Positions 41,550 through 50,641 of a stretch of DNA of 64,000 bases are shown here, piece after piece (position 1 is the first letter of the stretch; every line of letters starts with the position of its first letter). The position numbers were made by a program, and so were the translations under genes. Below the pieces are notes generated by a model. It saw only the letters and a list, made by a program, of their open reading frames with translations. It was not told where the DNA came from and did not search any database. The DNA is from Rhizobium esperanzae (lineage in GTDB: Bacteria; Pseudomonadota; Alphaproteobacteria; Rhizobiales; Rhizobiaceae): positions 62,001 through 126,000 of the forward strand of contig NZ_JACIFY010000016.1 in NCBI RefSeq assembly GCF_014197615.1. The letters run 5' to 3'.

Positions 41550-42800
41550 CTATTTCTCCAGCGTCGCCACCACCTCGACATGCGAGGTCCAGAGGAACTG
41601 GTCGATCGGCGTCACCCCGGTAATCCGATAACCGCCTTCGACGAGGATCGCGAGGTCGCGCGCCAGCGTCAGCGGATTGCAGCTGACGGCGATAATCTTC
41701 TTCACCGCGGAGCGGGCGAGTTCCTTGCACTGGAACTCGGCGCCGGCGCGCGGCGGGTCGAAGACGACGGCGTCATAGGGCTTGAATTCCTGCGTCATCA
41801 GCGGACGGCGGAAGAGATCGCGCTTTTCGATGCTGACCGGCTTCAGTCCCTGCGTCTTGCGGGCGGCCTGATCGAGGGCTGCGAGCGCCGCTGCCTCGGC
41901 CTCGACCGCATGCACCCGGCCGATGCGCGCCAGCCTGAGCGAAAACGTGCCGGCGCCGGCAAAGAGATCGGCGATCCGCTTGGCCTTGCCGACATGGGCA
42001 AGCACCAACTCGGCCATTGCCTCTTCCGCCGGTTTGGTTGCCTGGGCAAAGCCGCCCGCCGGCGGCGAAACCTGGACGCCGCCGAAATCGATGAGCGGCT
42101 TTGCCGGCTCGACGAGGATTTCGCCGTTCAGCGAAACACGGGCAATGCCGCGCAGGCTGAGCACGGTTTCGATCGCCTTGCGCCGCTGCGGGTCGGACAG
42201 TTTCTTCACCTCGTCGACGGCGACATCGAGTCCGGACAGCGTTTCGAGCACTGAAATGCGGAAGGGTTCGGCATTGGTCGCCAGCGAAGCGCCGATCGCC
42301 TTGATCGCCGGCAGCCGGGCGATGATCCCTGCCGACGAGATCGGACATTCCTCGATCGCGACGATATGATGGCTTTCGGCCTGGTTGAAACCGATCAGCA
42401 TATCCTTCTCGGTCTTGCGCGCCGCAAACACCACGCGGCGGCGTTCGCCCGGCCGGGCCGGAACGATCTCGCCGACATCAGGCGTCAGCCCCTTGGATCT
42501 CAGCGCATCGACGACCAGCTGGCGCTTGAAGGCGCGGTAGGGGCCATCTGCCATATGCTGCAGCGTGCAGCCGCCGCAGGTGCCGTTGACGCCGTCAGGG
42601 CCGAAATGCCGGCAGGGCGGCTCCTGCCTGTCGGGCGAGGCCGTCGTGATCGAGATGATCGTGCCCTGGCTCTTGACGCGGGCAATCGCCACGCTTTCTC
42701 CAGGCAGAGAAAAGGGCACATAGACAGGTCCGGCGGCGCTGCTCGCAATGCCGTCGCCCTGGGCGCCGAGTTTTTCGATCGTGACGGTTTCGGTGCTCAC
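41550..42800 (-). CDS. RumA/TrmA-like RNA (uracil-5-)-methyltransferase
   Basis: A 416-residue class I SAM-dependent RNA methyltransferase. An N-terminal TRAM-like RNA-binding domain (TVTIEKLGAQGDGIASSAAG) is followed by an Fe-S cluster motif with Cys in PPCRHFG, GTCGGCTLQHM and EECPIS. The catalytic domain contains AFAGAG-like motif I (IADLFAGAGTFSLRLA), VVFDPPRAG and the nucleophile region AVSCNPLTLARDLAIL. It would methylate U in 23S rRNA or tRNA; the site cannot be read. The start is GTG at 42798-42800, overlapping the tlyA stop (GTGA overlap), so the two are translationally coupled. Confidence 0.9.
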   Translation of the reverse strand: MSTETVTIEKLGAQGDGIASSAAGPVYVPFSLPGESVAIARVKSQGTIISITTASPDRQEPPCRHFGPDGVNGTCGGCTLQHMADGPYRAFKRQLVVDALRSKGLTPDVGEIVPARPGERRRVVFAARKTEKDMLIGFNQAESHHIVAIEECPISSAGIIARLPAIKAIGASLATNAEPFRISVLETLSGLDVAVDEVKKLSDPQRRKAIETVLSLRGIARVSLNGEILVEPAKPLIDFGGVQVSPPAGGFAQATKPAEEAMAELVLAHVGKAKRIADLFAGAGTFSLRLARIGRVHAVEAEAAALAALDQAARKTQGLKPVSIEKRDLFRRPLMTQEFKPYDAVVFDPPRAGAEFQCKELARSAVKKIIAVSCNPLTLARDLAILVEGGYRITGVTPIDQFLWTSHVEVVATLEK

Positions 42801-43543
42801 GGTTTCAATCCTGCCAGAAGATATTCCCGATTGCCGTCGCCGCCTGATATCGGGGAGGGGATGAGGCCAAGGCTGTTCCAGCCCATATCCTCGGTGAACC
42901 AGCGCGCGAGTTCCGCAGCGACGGCGGGCGCGGAGGAGGGGTCTTTCAGCAGCCCGCCCTTGCCGATCGCCTCGCGCCCCGCCTCGAACTGCGGCTTGAC
43001 CAGCAGCACGGCGACGGCGCCCGGCTCGGCGATCTCAAGAGCCGGGGCCAGCGCCAGCTTCAGCGAGATGAAGGAAACGTCGGAGACGATGAAGGTGGCG
43101 GGTCGGCCGATATCGTCAGCCGTCAAATTGCGGGCGTTGAGGCCTTCCCGATTGGTCACGCGTGCATCGCCGGCGATGCGCGGATGCATCTGCCCATGGC
43201 CGACATCGATCGCGGTGACATGCGCGGCACCGCGCTGCAGCAGCACCTCGGTGAAGCCGCCGGTGGAAGCGCCGATATCGAGACAGTGATGGCCGGCGGG
43301 ATCGAGCCGGAAATGGTCGAGGGCGGCGGCAAGCTTCAGTGCGGCGCGCGAGACATAGTCCTGCGCCGGATCGTCGATCTCGATGACGGCATCTTCGCCG
43401 ATCAGCACTCCGGCCTTCGTCACCACGTGGCCGGCGATCCTGACGGTGCCGCGCTGCACAGCGTCGCGAGCCCGCGAGCGGCTGGCGAAAAGGCCGCGGG
43501 AGACGAGAAGCTGGTCGAGGCGTTGGCTGTTTTGATCGGACAT
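42797..43543 (-). CDS. tlyA: TlyA-family rRNA 2'-O-methyltransferase
   Basis: A 248-residue protein with an N-terminal S4 RNA-binding domain (QRLDQLLVSRGLFASRSRAR) and an FtsJ-like methyltransferase domain starting YVSRAALKLAAALDHF, motif I CLDIGASTGGFTEVLLQRGA, and catalytic-tetrad context DVSFISLKLALAP and LVKPQFEAGRE. TlyA methylates 16S/23S rRNA cytidines (and has been called a hemolysin). ATG at 43541-43543 (MSDQNSQ) is chosen; the frame extends further upstream without family similarity. In rhizobia it commonly follows dxs; here dxs is 7 kb upstream with inserted genes. Confidence 0.92.
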   Translation of the reverse strand: MSDQNSQRLDQLLVSRGLFASRSRARDAVQRGTVRIAGHVVTKAGVLIGEDAVIEIDDPAQDYVSRAALKLAAALDHFRLDPAGHHCLDIGASTGGFTEVLLQRGAAHVTAIDVGHGQMHPRIAGDARVTNREGLNARNLTADDIGRPATFIVSDVSFISLKLALAPALEIAEPGAVAVLLVKPQFEAGREAIGKGGLLKDPSSAPAVAAELARWFTEDMGWNSLGLIPSPISGGDGNREYLLAGLKP

Positions 43544-43674
43544 CGGCTGTGAATGACCGGCAAAGCCGCCGGTTGCAAGCGTTTTGTTCCCGGGAGCGTC
43601 ATTGACCCTCAAAAGCTTTCGGCGATAATTCTGCCGCGGCAATCGCGGGGCGGCCGCAGACACGGGGGTGTTTT

Positions 43675-44667
43675 ATGCTGAAGCTCTTCACTCTTCTCGT
43701 CGCGGCAGGGATCGCATCGCCGGCGCTGGCGAACGACACCATGGCCGAGGTAAAGACCGGTGGGTTGATCTTTGCCCAATCCGACGATGTCAGCATGGCG
43801 GAGGAGGATCTCTTCATCTCCGCTTCGCAAGTGCGTGTCGACTATGTCTTCGAGAACACCTCCGACAAGGATGTCGACAGCCTTGTCGCCTTCCCGATGC
43901 CCGACATATCGGGTCAGGTGGACAACAATTCCGCCATATCGGACTATGACAGCGATAATTTCCTGCATTTTTCCACCGTGCAGGACGGCAGGCCGATCAC
44001 CGCCAAACTGCAGCAGCGCGTCGTCTCGCTCGGCATCGACGTCACCGACGAACTCGCCAAAAACCATATACCGGTCCTGCCCTACAGCCAGAAGACCCAG
44101 GATGCGCTCGCCAAGCTTCCCGAAGCCGTCCGAAAAGACTGGATCGCCCGCGGCCTGATCTATGCCATGACGGACGCCGATCTTGTGCCGCTCTGGACGC
44201 TGCGTTCGACCTATTGGTGGCGCACCACCTTTCCGGCGAAGAAGAAGGTCAGTGTCCAGCATCGTTATACGCCGGCCGTCGGCGGCACCGTCGCCATCAG
44301 CTTTCTCGAAGGTGGCGAGGCGAAGGGCCAACGCTTCGAGGAATATTCCCGCAAATACTGTTTGGATGCGGACTTTGTCAGGACCGTCCGGCAGCGGGCC
44401 GCGGAAGCCGAGACGGGCGGCGCCAACTATACCGAAAGCTGGATCTCCTATGTGCTGTCGACGGGCGCCAATTGGGCGGGGCCGATCAAGCGCTTCCAGC
44501 TGACGATCGACAAGGGCAAGCCCGGCAGTCTCATCAGCTTCTGCGGCAGCAACGTCGAGAAGATCGGCCCGACGACCTTCCGGATGACGGCGGAGGATTT
44601 CAATCCCGAGAAGGATTTCGACATCCTGATTCTCAATCCGCCGGAAGCGGAAACGAAGACGCCTTAA
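43675..44667 (+). CDS. DUF4424 family exported protein
   Basis: A 330-residue periplasmic protein with a signal peptide (MLKLFTLLVAAGIASPALAN, cleavage after residue 19 or 20). The mature part begins DTMAEVKTGGLIFAQSDDVS and includes IRVDYVFEN-type strands (VRVDYVFENTSDKDVDSLVA), TWTLRSTYWWRTTFPAKKKV-like aromatic strands and WISYVLSTGANWAGPIKRF; this pattern is that of DUF4424. No catalytic motif is known. Beta-rich fold with scattered aromatic residues suggests ligand or polymer binding. It starts divergently from tlyA and precedes a chemoreceptor by 234 bp. Confidence 0.8.
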   Translation: MLKLFTLLVAAGIASPALANDTMAEVKTGGLIFAQSDDVSMAEEDLFISASQVRVDYVFENTSDKDVDSLVAFPMPDISGQVDNNSAISDYDSDNFLHFSTVQDGRPITAKLQQRVVSLGIDVTDELAKNHIPVLPYSQKTQDALAKLPEAVRKDWIARGLIYAMTDADLVPLWTLRSTYWWRTTFPAKKKVSVQHRYTPAVGGTVAISFLEGGEAKGQRFEEYSRKYCLDADFVRTVRQRAAEAETGGANYTESWISYVLSTGANWAGPIKRFQLTIDKGKPGSLISFCGSNVEKIGPTTFRMTAEDFNPEKDFDILILNPPEAETKTP

Positions 44668-44729
44668 TTTAAGCAAGTTTAATCATGGCTTGGGCCGCTG
44701 CTGCGCCGCCTAATTTAAACAAATCTAAA
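44664..44729 (+). promoter_or_regulatory. Two direct AT-rich repeats upstream of the second chemoreceptor
   Basis: TTAATTTAAGCAAGTTTAA (44664-44682) and CTAATTTAAACAAATCTAAA (44710-44729) are similar direct repeats 46 bp apart. The first overlaps the DUF4424 stop codon. They may be protein-binding sites or promoter elements for the chemoreceptor gene at 44902. Confidence 0.35.
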
Positions 44730-44901
44730 GCTCGCCCGCATAGCTTCGGCGCGATTGCAGCGGTTCGTTTGAACCGCTTCGTGCCATGAAGGCGCAAGGC
44801 GTCCTCCCCGCCGATCATGTTCCCAATTCAGAAGGTTTGCGGTTGCGCGTCGCGCGCGCCCGCCTTTTACCGCGTCGACTGTCGTCAGGAGAAATTCACC
44901 G

Positions 44902-46839
44902 ATGTCCGCTAAAAACATATCCTTGAACGGAAAGCTTGCGGCCACGTTCGCAGCCCTCATTCTCATCTTCATGTCCGTTTCCGTTTTCGTCTATTCCAAG
45001 GCGACGGCATCGGCGGCGGCTTCCGCCGAGCAGGAAAAGTCCGAGCTGCTGGTCAATCAGATCGATGATGCGCTGCAGGCGATGCTCGAGCAGGCGGTCA
45101 ACCTGCGCGGCTTCATCCTCTTCCGCAGCGACAGCACCTATGGCGATATTTTCGCCAATCGCGAGCGCATGCTGAAGGCGATCGCCGCCGCCAGGCAGAC
45201 GGCCGCGGCAGAGCCGCAACTGCTCGAGATGATCGACGGCATGCAGAAGGCAGCCGACCTCTATTTTCATGAGCTTGCCGAGCCGCAGACCAAGGCCCGC
45301 AAGGAAACCGACATGCCGATCGAGGAGGTCGTCAAGATCGGTGTCAACGCCGCCAAGGGCCAGCTCGACGGCTTCCGCCAGGCTTCCGCCAAGATCAAGG
45401 CCAGTGCCCGTGAAAAGTCCGATGCGCTCGCCACGGTTCGCGCCGAGGCCAACAGCGATCTGAAGACGACGCTGCTTGCAGGCGGCATCCTCGCCTCGCT
45501 TGCCGCCGCCCTGCTCGCCTGGCTGATGTCGCGCACCATCGTCCGCCCGGTCGTCGGCATGACCGCGGCCATGGATCGCCTCGCCGGCGGTCAGAACGAC
45601 ATCGAGGTTCCGGCCGTCGAGCGTGGTGACGAAATCGGCCGCATGGCCCAATCGGTGCTGGTCTTCAAGCAGGCGGCGATCGAGAAGCTGCGGCTTTCCG
45701 GCGAGACCGACCGCATGCGCGGCGAAGCCGAGCGCCAGCGCCAGGCAAGCGACGAGCAGAAGGCGCGCGAGGAAGGCGAGATCCGCTACGCCATCGACGC
45801 GCTTGCCGGCAGCCTCGCCGCACTTGCCGACGGCGATGTCGCCGCCCGCATCCAGACGCCGTTCGCGCCGCAATATGACAGCCTGCGCAACGACTTCAAC
45901 AATGCCGTCGAAAAGCTGCAGGCAGCCCTCCAGTCGGTCGGCCGCAACGCTTCGGCGATCAATGCCGGCGCCGGCGAGATCCGCTCGGCCGCCGACGATC
46001 TGGCCCATCGCACCGAACAGCAGGCCGCTGCCGTCGAACAGACCGCCGCAGCACTCGAGCAGGTGACGACGACCGTCCGCGACAGCGCCAAGCGCGCCGA
46101 GGATGCCGGCAATCTCGTCGAGCGCACTCGCCTCGGCGCTGAAAAATCCGGCGATGTCGTTCGCAAGGCGGTCTCCGCCATGCAGCAGATCGAGAAGTCC
46201 TCGGGCGAAATCTCCAACATCATCGGCGTCATCGACGACATCGCCTTCCAGACCAACTTGCTGGCGCTCAACGCCGGTGTGGAAGCGGCCCGCGCCGGCG
46301 ATGCCGGCAAGGGTTTTGCGGTCGTCGCCCAGGAAGTGCGCGAACTTGCCCAGCGCTCGGCCAATGCCGCCAAGGAGATCAAGGCCTTGATCACCACGTC
46401 AGGCGAACAGGTCATTGCCGGCGTCTCTCTCGTCGGTGAGACCGGCAAGGCGCTGGAGGCGATCGTCGCCGAGGTGCAGGAGATCAACCGCCATGTCGGC
46501 GCGATCGTCACCGCCACGCGCGAACAGTCGATCGGCCTGCAGGAGATCAATACCGCCGTCAACAACATGGATCAGGGAACGCAGCAGAACGCGGCCATGG
46601 TCGAGGAGCAGACCGCGGCAAGCCATGCGCTCGCTCAGGAAGCGAGCGCGCTGGACGAATTGCTGCACCAGTTCAAGCTCGGCCAGACGGCCCCGGCGCC
46701 GCGTGCAACGATTGCCGCCGCAAACGCCCGCCCGGTCGCCTCACCGGCCCGCGCCCTCGCCGGCAAGGTCACCAAGGCCTTCGGCGGCAGACAGGCAAGT
46801 GCTGCGGCTGCGGTTCAGGAAGAGTGGACGGAGTTCTGA
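44902..46839 (+). CDS. Methyl-accepting chemotaxis protein with C-terminal tether motif
   Basis: A 645-residue chemoreceptor. TM1 is around residues 12-30 (LAATFAALILIFMSVSVFVY), then a helical periplasmic sensor of about 160 residues (four-helix-bundle type, e.g. QAMLEQAVNLRGFILFRSDS), TM2 (LLAGGILASLAAALLAWLMS), HAMP (RTIVRPVVGMTAAMDRLAGG) and the signalling domain with tip DIAFQTNLLALNAGVEAARA. The C-terminal end is a flexible Ala/Pro linker ending QEEWTEF, which fits the W-x-x-F pentapeptide that tethers CheR/CheB in other receptors. Good AGGAGAAA upstream. Ligand unknown. Confidence 0.93.
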   Translation: MSAKNISLNGKLAATFAALILIFMSVSVFVYSKATASAAASAEQEKSELLVNQIDDALQAMLEQAVNLRGFILFRSDSTYGDIFANRERMLKAIAAARQTAAAEPQLLEMIDGMQKAADLYFHELAEPQTKARKETDMPIEEVVKIGVNAAKGQLDGFRQASAKIKASAREKSDALATVRAEANSDLKTTLLAGGILASLAAALLAWLMSRTIVRPVVGMTAAMDRLAGGQNDIEVPAVERGDEIGRMAQSVLVFKQAAIEKLRLSGETDRMRGEAERQRQASDEQKAREEGEIRYAIDALAGSLAALADGDVAARIQTPFAPQYDSLRNDFNNAVEKLQAALQSVGRNASAINAGAGEIRSAADDLAHRTEQQAAAVEQTAAALEQVTTTVRDSAKRAEDAGNLVERTRLGAEKSGDVVRKAVSAMQQIEKSSGEISNIIGVIDDIAFQTNLLALNAGVEAARAGDAGKGFAVVAQEVRELAQRSANAAKEIKALITTSGEQVIAGVSLVGETGKALEAIVAEVQEINRHVGAIVTATREQSIGLQEINTAVNNMDQGTQQNAAMVEEQTAASHALAQEASALDELLHQFKLGQTAPAPRATIAAANARPVASPARALAGKVTKAFGGRQASAAAAVQEEWTEF

Positions 46840-47115
46840 GTCGGGGCTTTCGGAAGGAACGTAAAGTGCAGAGGGCGGCGCAGAGATGTGCCGCCTTTCT
46901 TTGTTTCGACGGCCCCGTCTGGTGGACGAAAAACCTGACGCGATCCGCTTTATCGAGAGCAAGGTGGCCACCCCATAGTGCCAGTGTCGTGGAATTCCTG
47001 GTCGAGATATGGGCCGCCGTGCCGCTGCCGCTGCCGCCAGGGGGCGATTTATCGCTTCAGGGAACTGACGACGTTCACGCAATGATGATGACGCGGCGGC
47101 ACCTCTTAGTTTAGT

Positions 47116-50100
47116 ATGTTCTTAAAGACGAATTCTGGCGAGGGGGAAGCTGTCGTGGACATTGCCTCCTGGTTGCGAGGCCTTGGCCTCGAGCAATACG
47201 AACAGGCATTCCACGAGAATGCGATCGATGCAGACGTTCTGTCCGACCTGACCGACGCAGACCTCTGCCAGCTCGGGATTCTGCTCGGGCATCGCAAGCG
47301 GCTCCTCAGGGCAATCGCCGAATTGGGGCGGACTGCAAATCGCTCCGATTCGAGCGCTGCCGAGCCCGTCGCCGAGCGCCGGCAGCTCACCGTGATGTTC
47401 GTCGATCTCGTCGGCTCCACAGCGCTTTCGTCGCGGCTCGACGTCGAGGATCTGCGAGAGATCATCGGGGCTTTCCATCGCTGTGTCGCTGATACGATCG
47501 CCCGCTTCTCCGGCTTTGTGGCCAAGTACATGGGCGACGGCGTGTTGATCTATTTCGGTTATCCGCAGGCGCGCGAGAACGACGCGGAGCAGGCGGTGCG
47601 AGCTGGCCTTGCTCTCGTGGATACTATCGCGCGGCTGCAGCAGTCCGAGCCTTTGCGGGTACGCGTCGGCATTGCCACCGGCCAGGTGGTCGTCGGCGAT
47701 CTGATCACCTCGGACGAAGGACAGGAGCGCGGCGTCATTGGCGAGACACCGAACCTTGCCGCACGTTTGCAAGCTCTTGCCGAGCCCGATGCAGTTCTGA
47801 TCGCACCGCAAACGCGGCAGTTGCTCGGTGAACTTTTCCGATACCGCGATCTTGGGGCAATCGCTGTGAAAGGTTTTCCGGAGCCCATCCGTCCATATCA
47901 GGTCGTGGGCGAGAGCGCCGTCGCCAGCCGGTTCGAGGCGCTGCACGGGTCCACCCCTCCGTCACTGATCGGCCGTGAGGAAGAGCTCGAGGTGCTGCTG
48001 CGACAATGGCATTGCGCGAAAAGTGGTGAAGGCCGCGTCGTGCTGCTCTCGGGCGAGGCTGGGATCGGCAAGTCCCGCCTCATCGTCGCCTTGCAGGAGC
48101 GCATCCAGAATGAGCCGCATACCCGCCTTCGCTATTTCTGCTCACCGCATCGCCAGGACAGCGCGCTCCATCCGACCATTGCGCAGCTCGAACGGGCCGC
48201 CGGGTTTGAACGGGAGGACACGCCGGACAGGAAGCTCGACAAACTGGTGGCGCTGCTTGCTCCAGCCTCGCCCGAGGACGGAACATTGCTCGCCGAGCTG
48301 TTGTCGCTGCCGATCGACGGCCGCTTCCCACCTCTTCAGCTCACGCCGCAGCGAAAGAAAGAAAAAACGTTCGAGGCGCTGATCGGTCAGCTCGAGGCAC
48401 TGTCGCGGCAAGGCCCGGTTCTGATGCTCTTCGAGGATGTGCACTGGCTCGACCCCAGTTCGCGCGAGCTGCTCGACCTCGTCATCGAGAGGGTGCCTCG
48501 CCTGCGGGTCCTGCTTCTCGTCACGTTCCGTCCCGAGTTTGAACCGACGTGGACCGATCAGGCCCACGTAACGATGCTGCTGCTCAATCGGCTCGGCCCA
48601 CGTGAAGGCGCAGCACTCGTTGAGCAAGTGGTCGGCAGCCGAGAACTGCGGAGCGAAATGGCCGCGGAGATCGTCGAGCGTACCGATGGAGTGCCACTCT
48701 TCATCGAAGAGCTGACGAAGGCAGTGCTGGAGAGTGGCGATGCCCATACCGTCCTTTCGCATGCGGCCACGACTGCGTTGAACGTTCCGGCCACATTGCA
48801 GGCTTCACTGATGGCGCGGCTCGACCGTCTTGGCTCTGTCGCCAAGGAGGTCGCCCAGGTCGGCGCTGTTCTCGGACGCGAATTCTCCTACGAATTGTTG
48901 GCAGCCGTCGCACGGCGAAACGCGATTGAGCTGGATGGAGCGCTGGATCAGCTCGTCGCCGCCGGTCTTGCATTCTGTCGCGGGACGCGGCCACTGGCCA
49001 TATACCTCTTCAAACATGCGCTCGTTCAGGACGTAGCCTATGGCACGCTGCTACGCGGCAAGCGCCAGGAATTGCACAGGCGTGTCGCAATCGCGCTAGA
49101 GGAACGATGGACCGAAATCACCGACGCGCAACCCGAACTTCTCGCGCATCATTTGCAAGAAGCCGGAGATTGGGCGGCGGCTCTCGAGCGCTGGCAACAG
49201 GCGGGAGAGGCCGCGGTGGCCCGAGCTGCCACTCGCGAAGCGGTGTCGCATTTTGCCAGTGCGATCGAGTGCAGCAAGAGACTGGGTGATATATCCGGCG
49301 GCGCCGAACGGATGACACGTCTCCACCTTTCCATGGCCAATGCTTTGATGCAGGCCGAGGGGTATCGCTCCGAGCGCCTTGGGAAAACGCTTGAAGACGC
49401 GCATCTTGCCGCCGCAAACACTGGTCTGGTCAAGTTGCAATGTGACGTAGTGCTGTCACTCGCGCCATTTTATTATGCTTCTGGCCGCAATTACGACTAC
49501 CTGATCCTGGTGGAAGAGCAGCTGGCAAGCTCTTCCAATCTTCTTCCCAAGACCTATCTGAGTGGCCTTTTGGCTGCCAAGGGGATGGCTCACTTCAACC
49601 GGGGAGAACAGTCGATGGCGGCGGATGCTTTGCGGAATGCGCTCGGTTTGATTGATAGTGTCGACGAAGACGGTCGTATTTTGTTCGCTGGCGTGGATCA
49701 GCGTCTCGCGGCCCTGGGCTATCTTAGCGAGTCATTGCTGATATTGGGTTTCTTTGACGGCGCAGTCGAAACGAAGGAACGCATTTTTCATAATTTTGGT
49801 CAGCTAGAGAAGCCCTTCGACCTCGCCTGGTATCTCCTGGAACGGTGCGAATTGGAGGCGCTACTCGGTCAATATGAACAACTGCTAGAAAATGCTGACA
49901 AGATAGTCGAGATTAGCGAACTGCATGGCTACACGGCACGTCGAGGCAGCGGCCTTAGGTGGCGTGGCTATGCCCGCGCGCATCTGGGCGAACTGGACGC
50001 TGGCATCGATGATGTCGGGGAGAGCATTGGTCTTTGGCGTGGCCAGGGCGTCGTATTTCATACCCCTGAGAAAATATGCGCACTTTGTGATCTACTCCTG

Positions 50101-50463
50101 CGGGCCGGTCGCGTCGAAGACGCATCGCGCATACTTGATGACGTCGATACCCTTGTTTTCGATACTGATGAAGCGTCTTACTTAGCAGAATGTATTCGCC
50201 TTCGTGGCCAAATCGCCGCGGAAGGAGGCGATCTGACGGGCGCCGCGCAGCTGTTCGAAACAGCCATCGCTACTGCCCGTCGGCAGCAAGCAAAACTTTT
50301 TGAGCTTCGCGCCATCACACACCTGGCACCAATTCTGGCACGACAAGGTCGCGTCGACGATGCCGCAACGCGTCTGCGAGCGGCGGTTCATATGTTTGAC
50401 GCCAAGCATCAAATCGTGGACCTCACTGCGGCACAATCAGCGTTGGATACGCTGTGCAGTTAA
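47116..50463 (+). CDS. SAM-domain class III adenylate/guanylate cyclase fused to AAA ATPase and TPR region
   Basis: A 1115-residue signalling protein. Residues 15-70 form a sterile alpha motif (DIASWLRGLGLEQYEQAFHE). Residues 88-265 are a class III nucleotide cyclase with metal Asp97 (MFVDLVGST), Lys137 and Asp141 (FVAKYMGDGVLIYF) and the Asn213/Arg217 pair (TPNLAARLQ), so it looks active; Lys137 favours ATP. Residues about 285-600 hold an AAA_16-like ATPase with Walker A GEAGIGKS (313-320) and Walker B MLFEDVHWLDPSS. The C-terminal half is TPR-like helices. Codons become less GC-rich after about 49.4 kb. A GTG at 47155 with GAGGGGGAAGC upstream is a better-supported start than the ATG at 47116. 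Mono-cistronic; the signal is unknown. Confidence 0.88.
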   Translation: MFLKTNSGEGEAVVDIASWLRGLGLEQYEQAFHENAIDADVLSDLTDADLCQLGILLGHRKRLLRAIAELGRTANRSDSSAAEPVAERRQLTVMFVDLVGSTALSSRLDVEDLREIIGAFHRCVADTIARFSGFVAKYMGDGVLIYFGYPQARENDAEQAVRAGLALVDTIARLQQSEPLRVRVGIATGQVVVGDLITSDEGQERGVIGETPNLAARLQALAEPDAVLIAPQTRQLLGELFRYRDLGAIAVKGFPEPIRPYQVVGESAVASRFEALHGSTPPSLIGREEELEVLLRQWHCAKSGEGRVVLLSGEAGIGKSRLIVALQERIQNEPHTRLRYFCSPHRQDSALHPTIAQLERAAGFEREDTPDRKLDKLVALLAPASPEDGTLLAELLSLPIDGRFPPLQLTPQRKKEKTFEALIGQLEALSRQGPVLMLFEDVHWLDPSSRELLDLVIERVPRLRVLLLVTFRPEFEPTWTDQAHVTMLLLNRLGPREGAALVEQVVGSRELRSEMAAEIVERTDGVPLFIEELTKAVLESGDAHTVLSHAATTALNVPATLQASLMARLDRLGSVAKEVAQVGAVLGREFSYELLAAVARRNAIELDGALDQLVAAGLAFCRGTRPLAIYLFKHALVQDVAYGTLLRGKRQELHRRVAIALEERWTEITDAQPELLAHHLQEAGDWAAALERWQQAGEAAVARAATREAVSHFASAIECSKRLGDISGGAERMTRLHLSMANALMQAEGYRSERLGKTLEDAHLAAANTGLVKLQCDVVLSLAPFYYASGRNYDYLILVEEQLASSSNLLPKTYLSGLLAAKGMAHFNRGEQSMAADALRNALGLIDSVDEDGRILFAGVDQRLAALGYLSESLLILGFFDGAVETKERIFHNFGQLEKPFDLAWYLLERCELEALLGQYEQLLENADKIVEISELHGYTARRGSGLRWRGYARAHLGELDAGIDDVGESIGLWRGQGVVFHTPEKICALCDLLLRAGRVEDASRILDDVDTLVFDTDEASYLAECIRLRGQIAAEGGDLTGAAQLFETAIATARRQQAKLFELRAITHLAPILARQGRVDDAATRLRAAVHMFDAKHQIVDLTAAQSALDTLCS

Positions 50464-50641
50464 GGTCGAGGTTTCCGGATCGACAGCGAGCCTGGCTCGG
50501 ACTTCTCCTCGCTCGCCGTCATCGGCTTTGATCCTACGAGTTGGCTCCCTCAGCAGCCCGAAGGACAGCCGAGACCCGCGGCTCGACTGAATGCCCATAG
50601 GCGAATGAGGGGGGCCACACGGCACACCCTCACATAATCAA

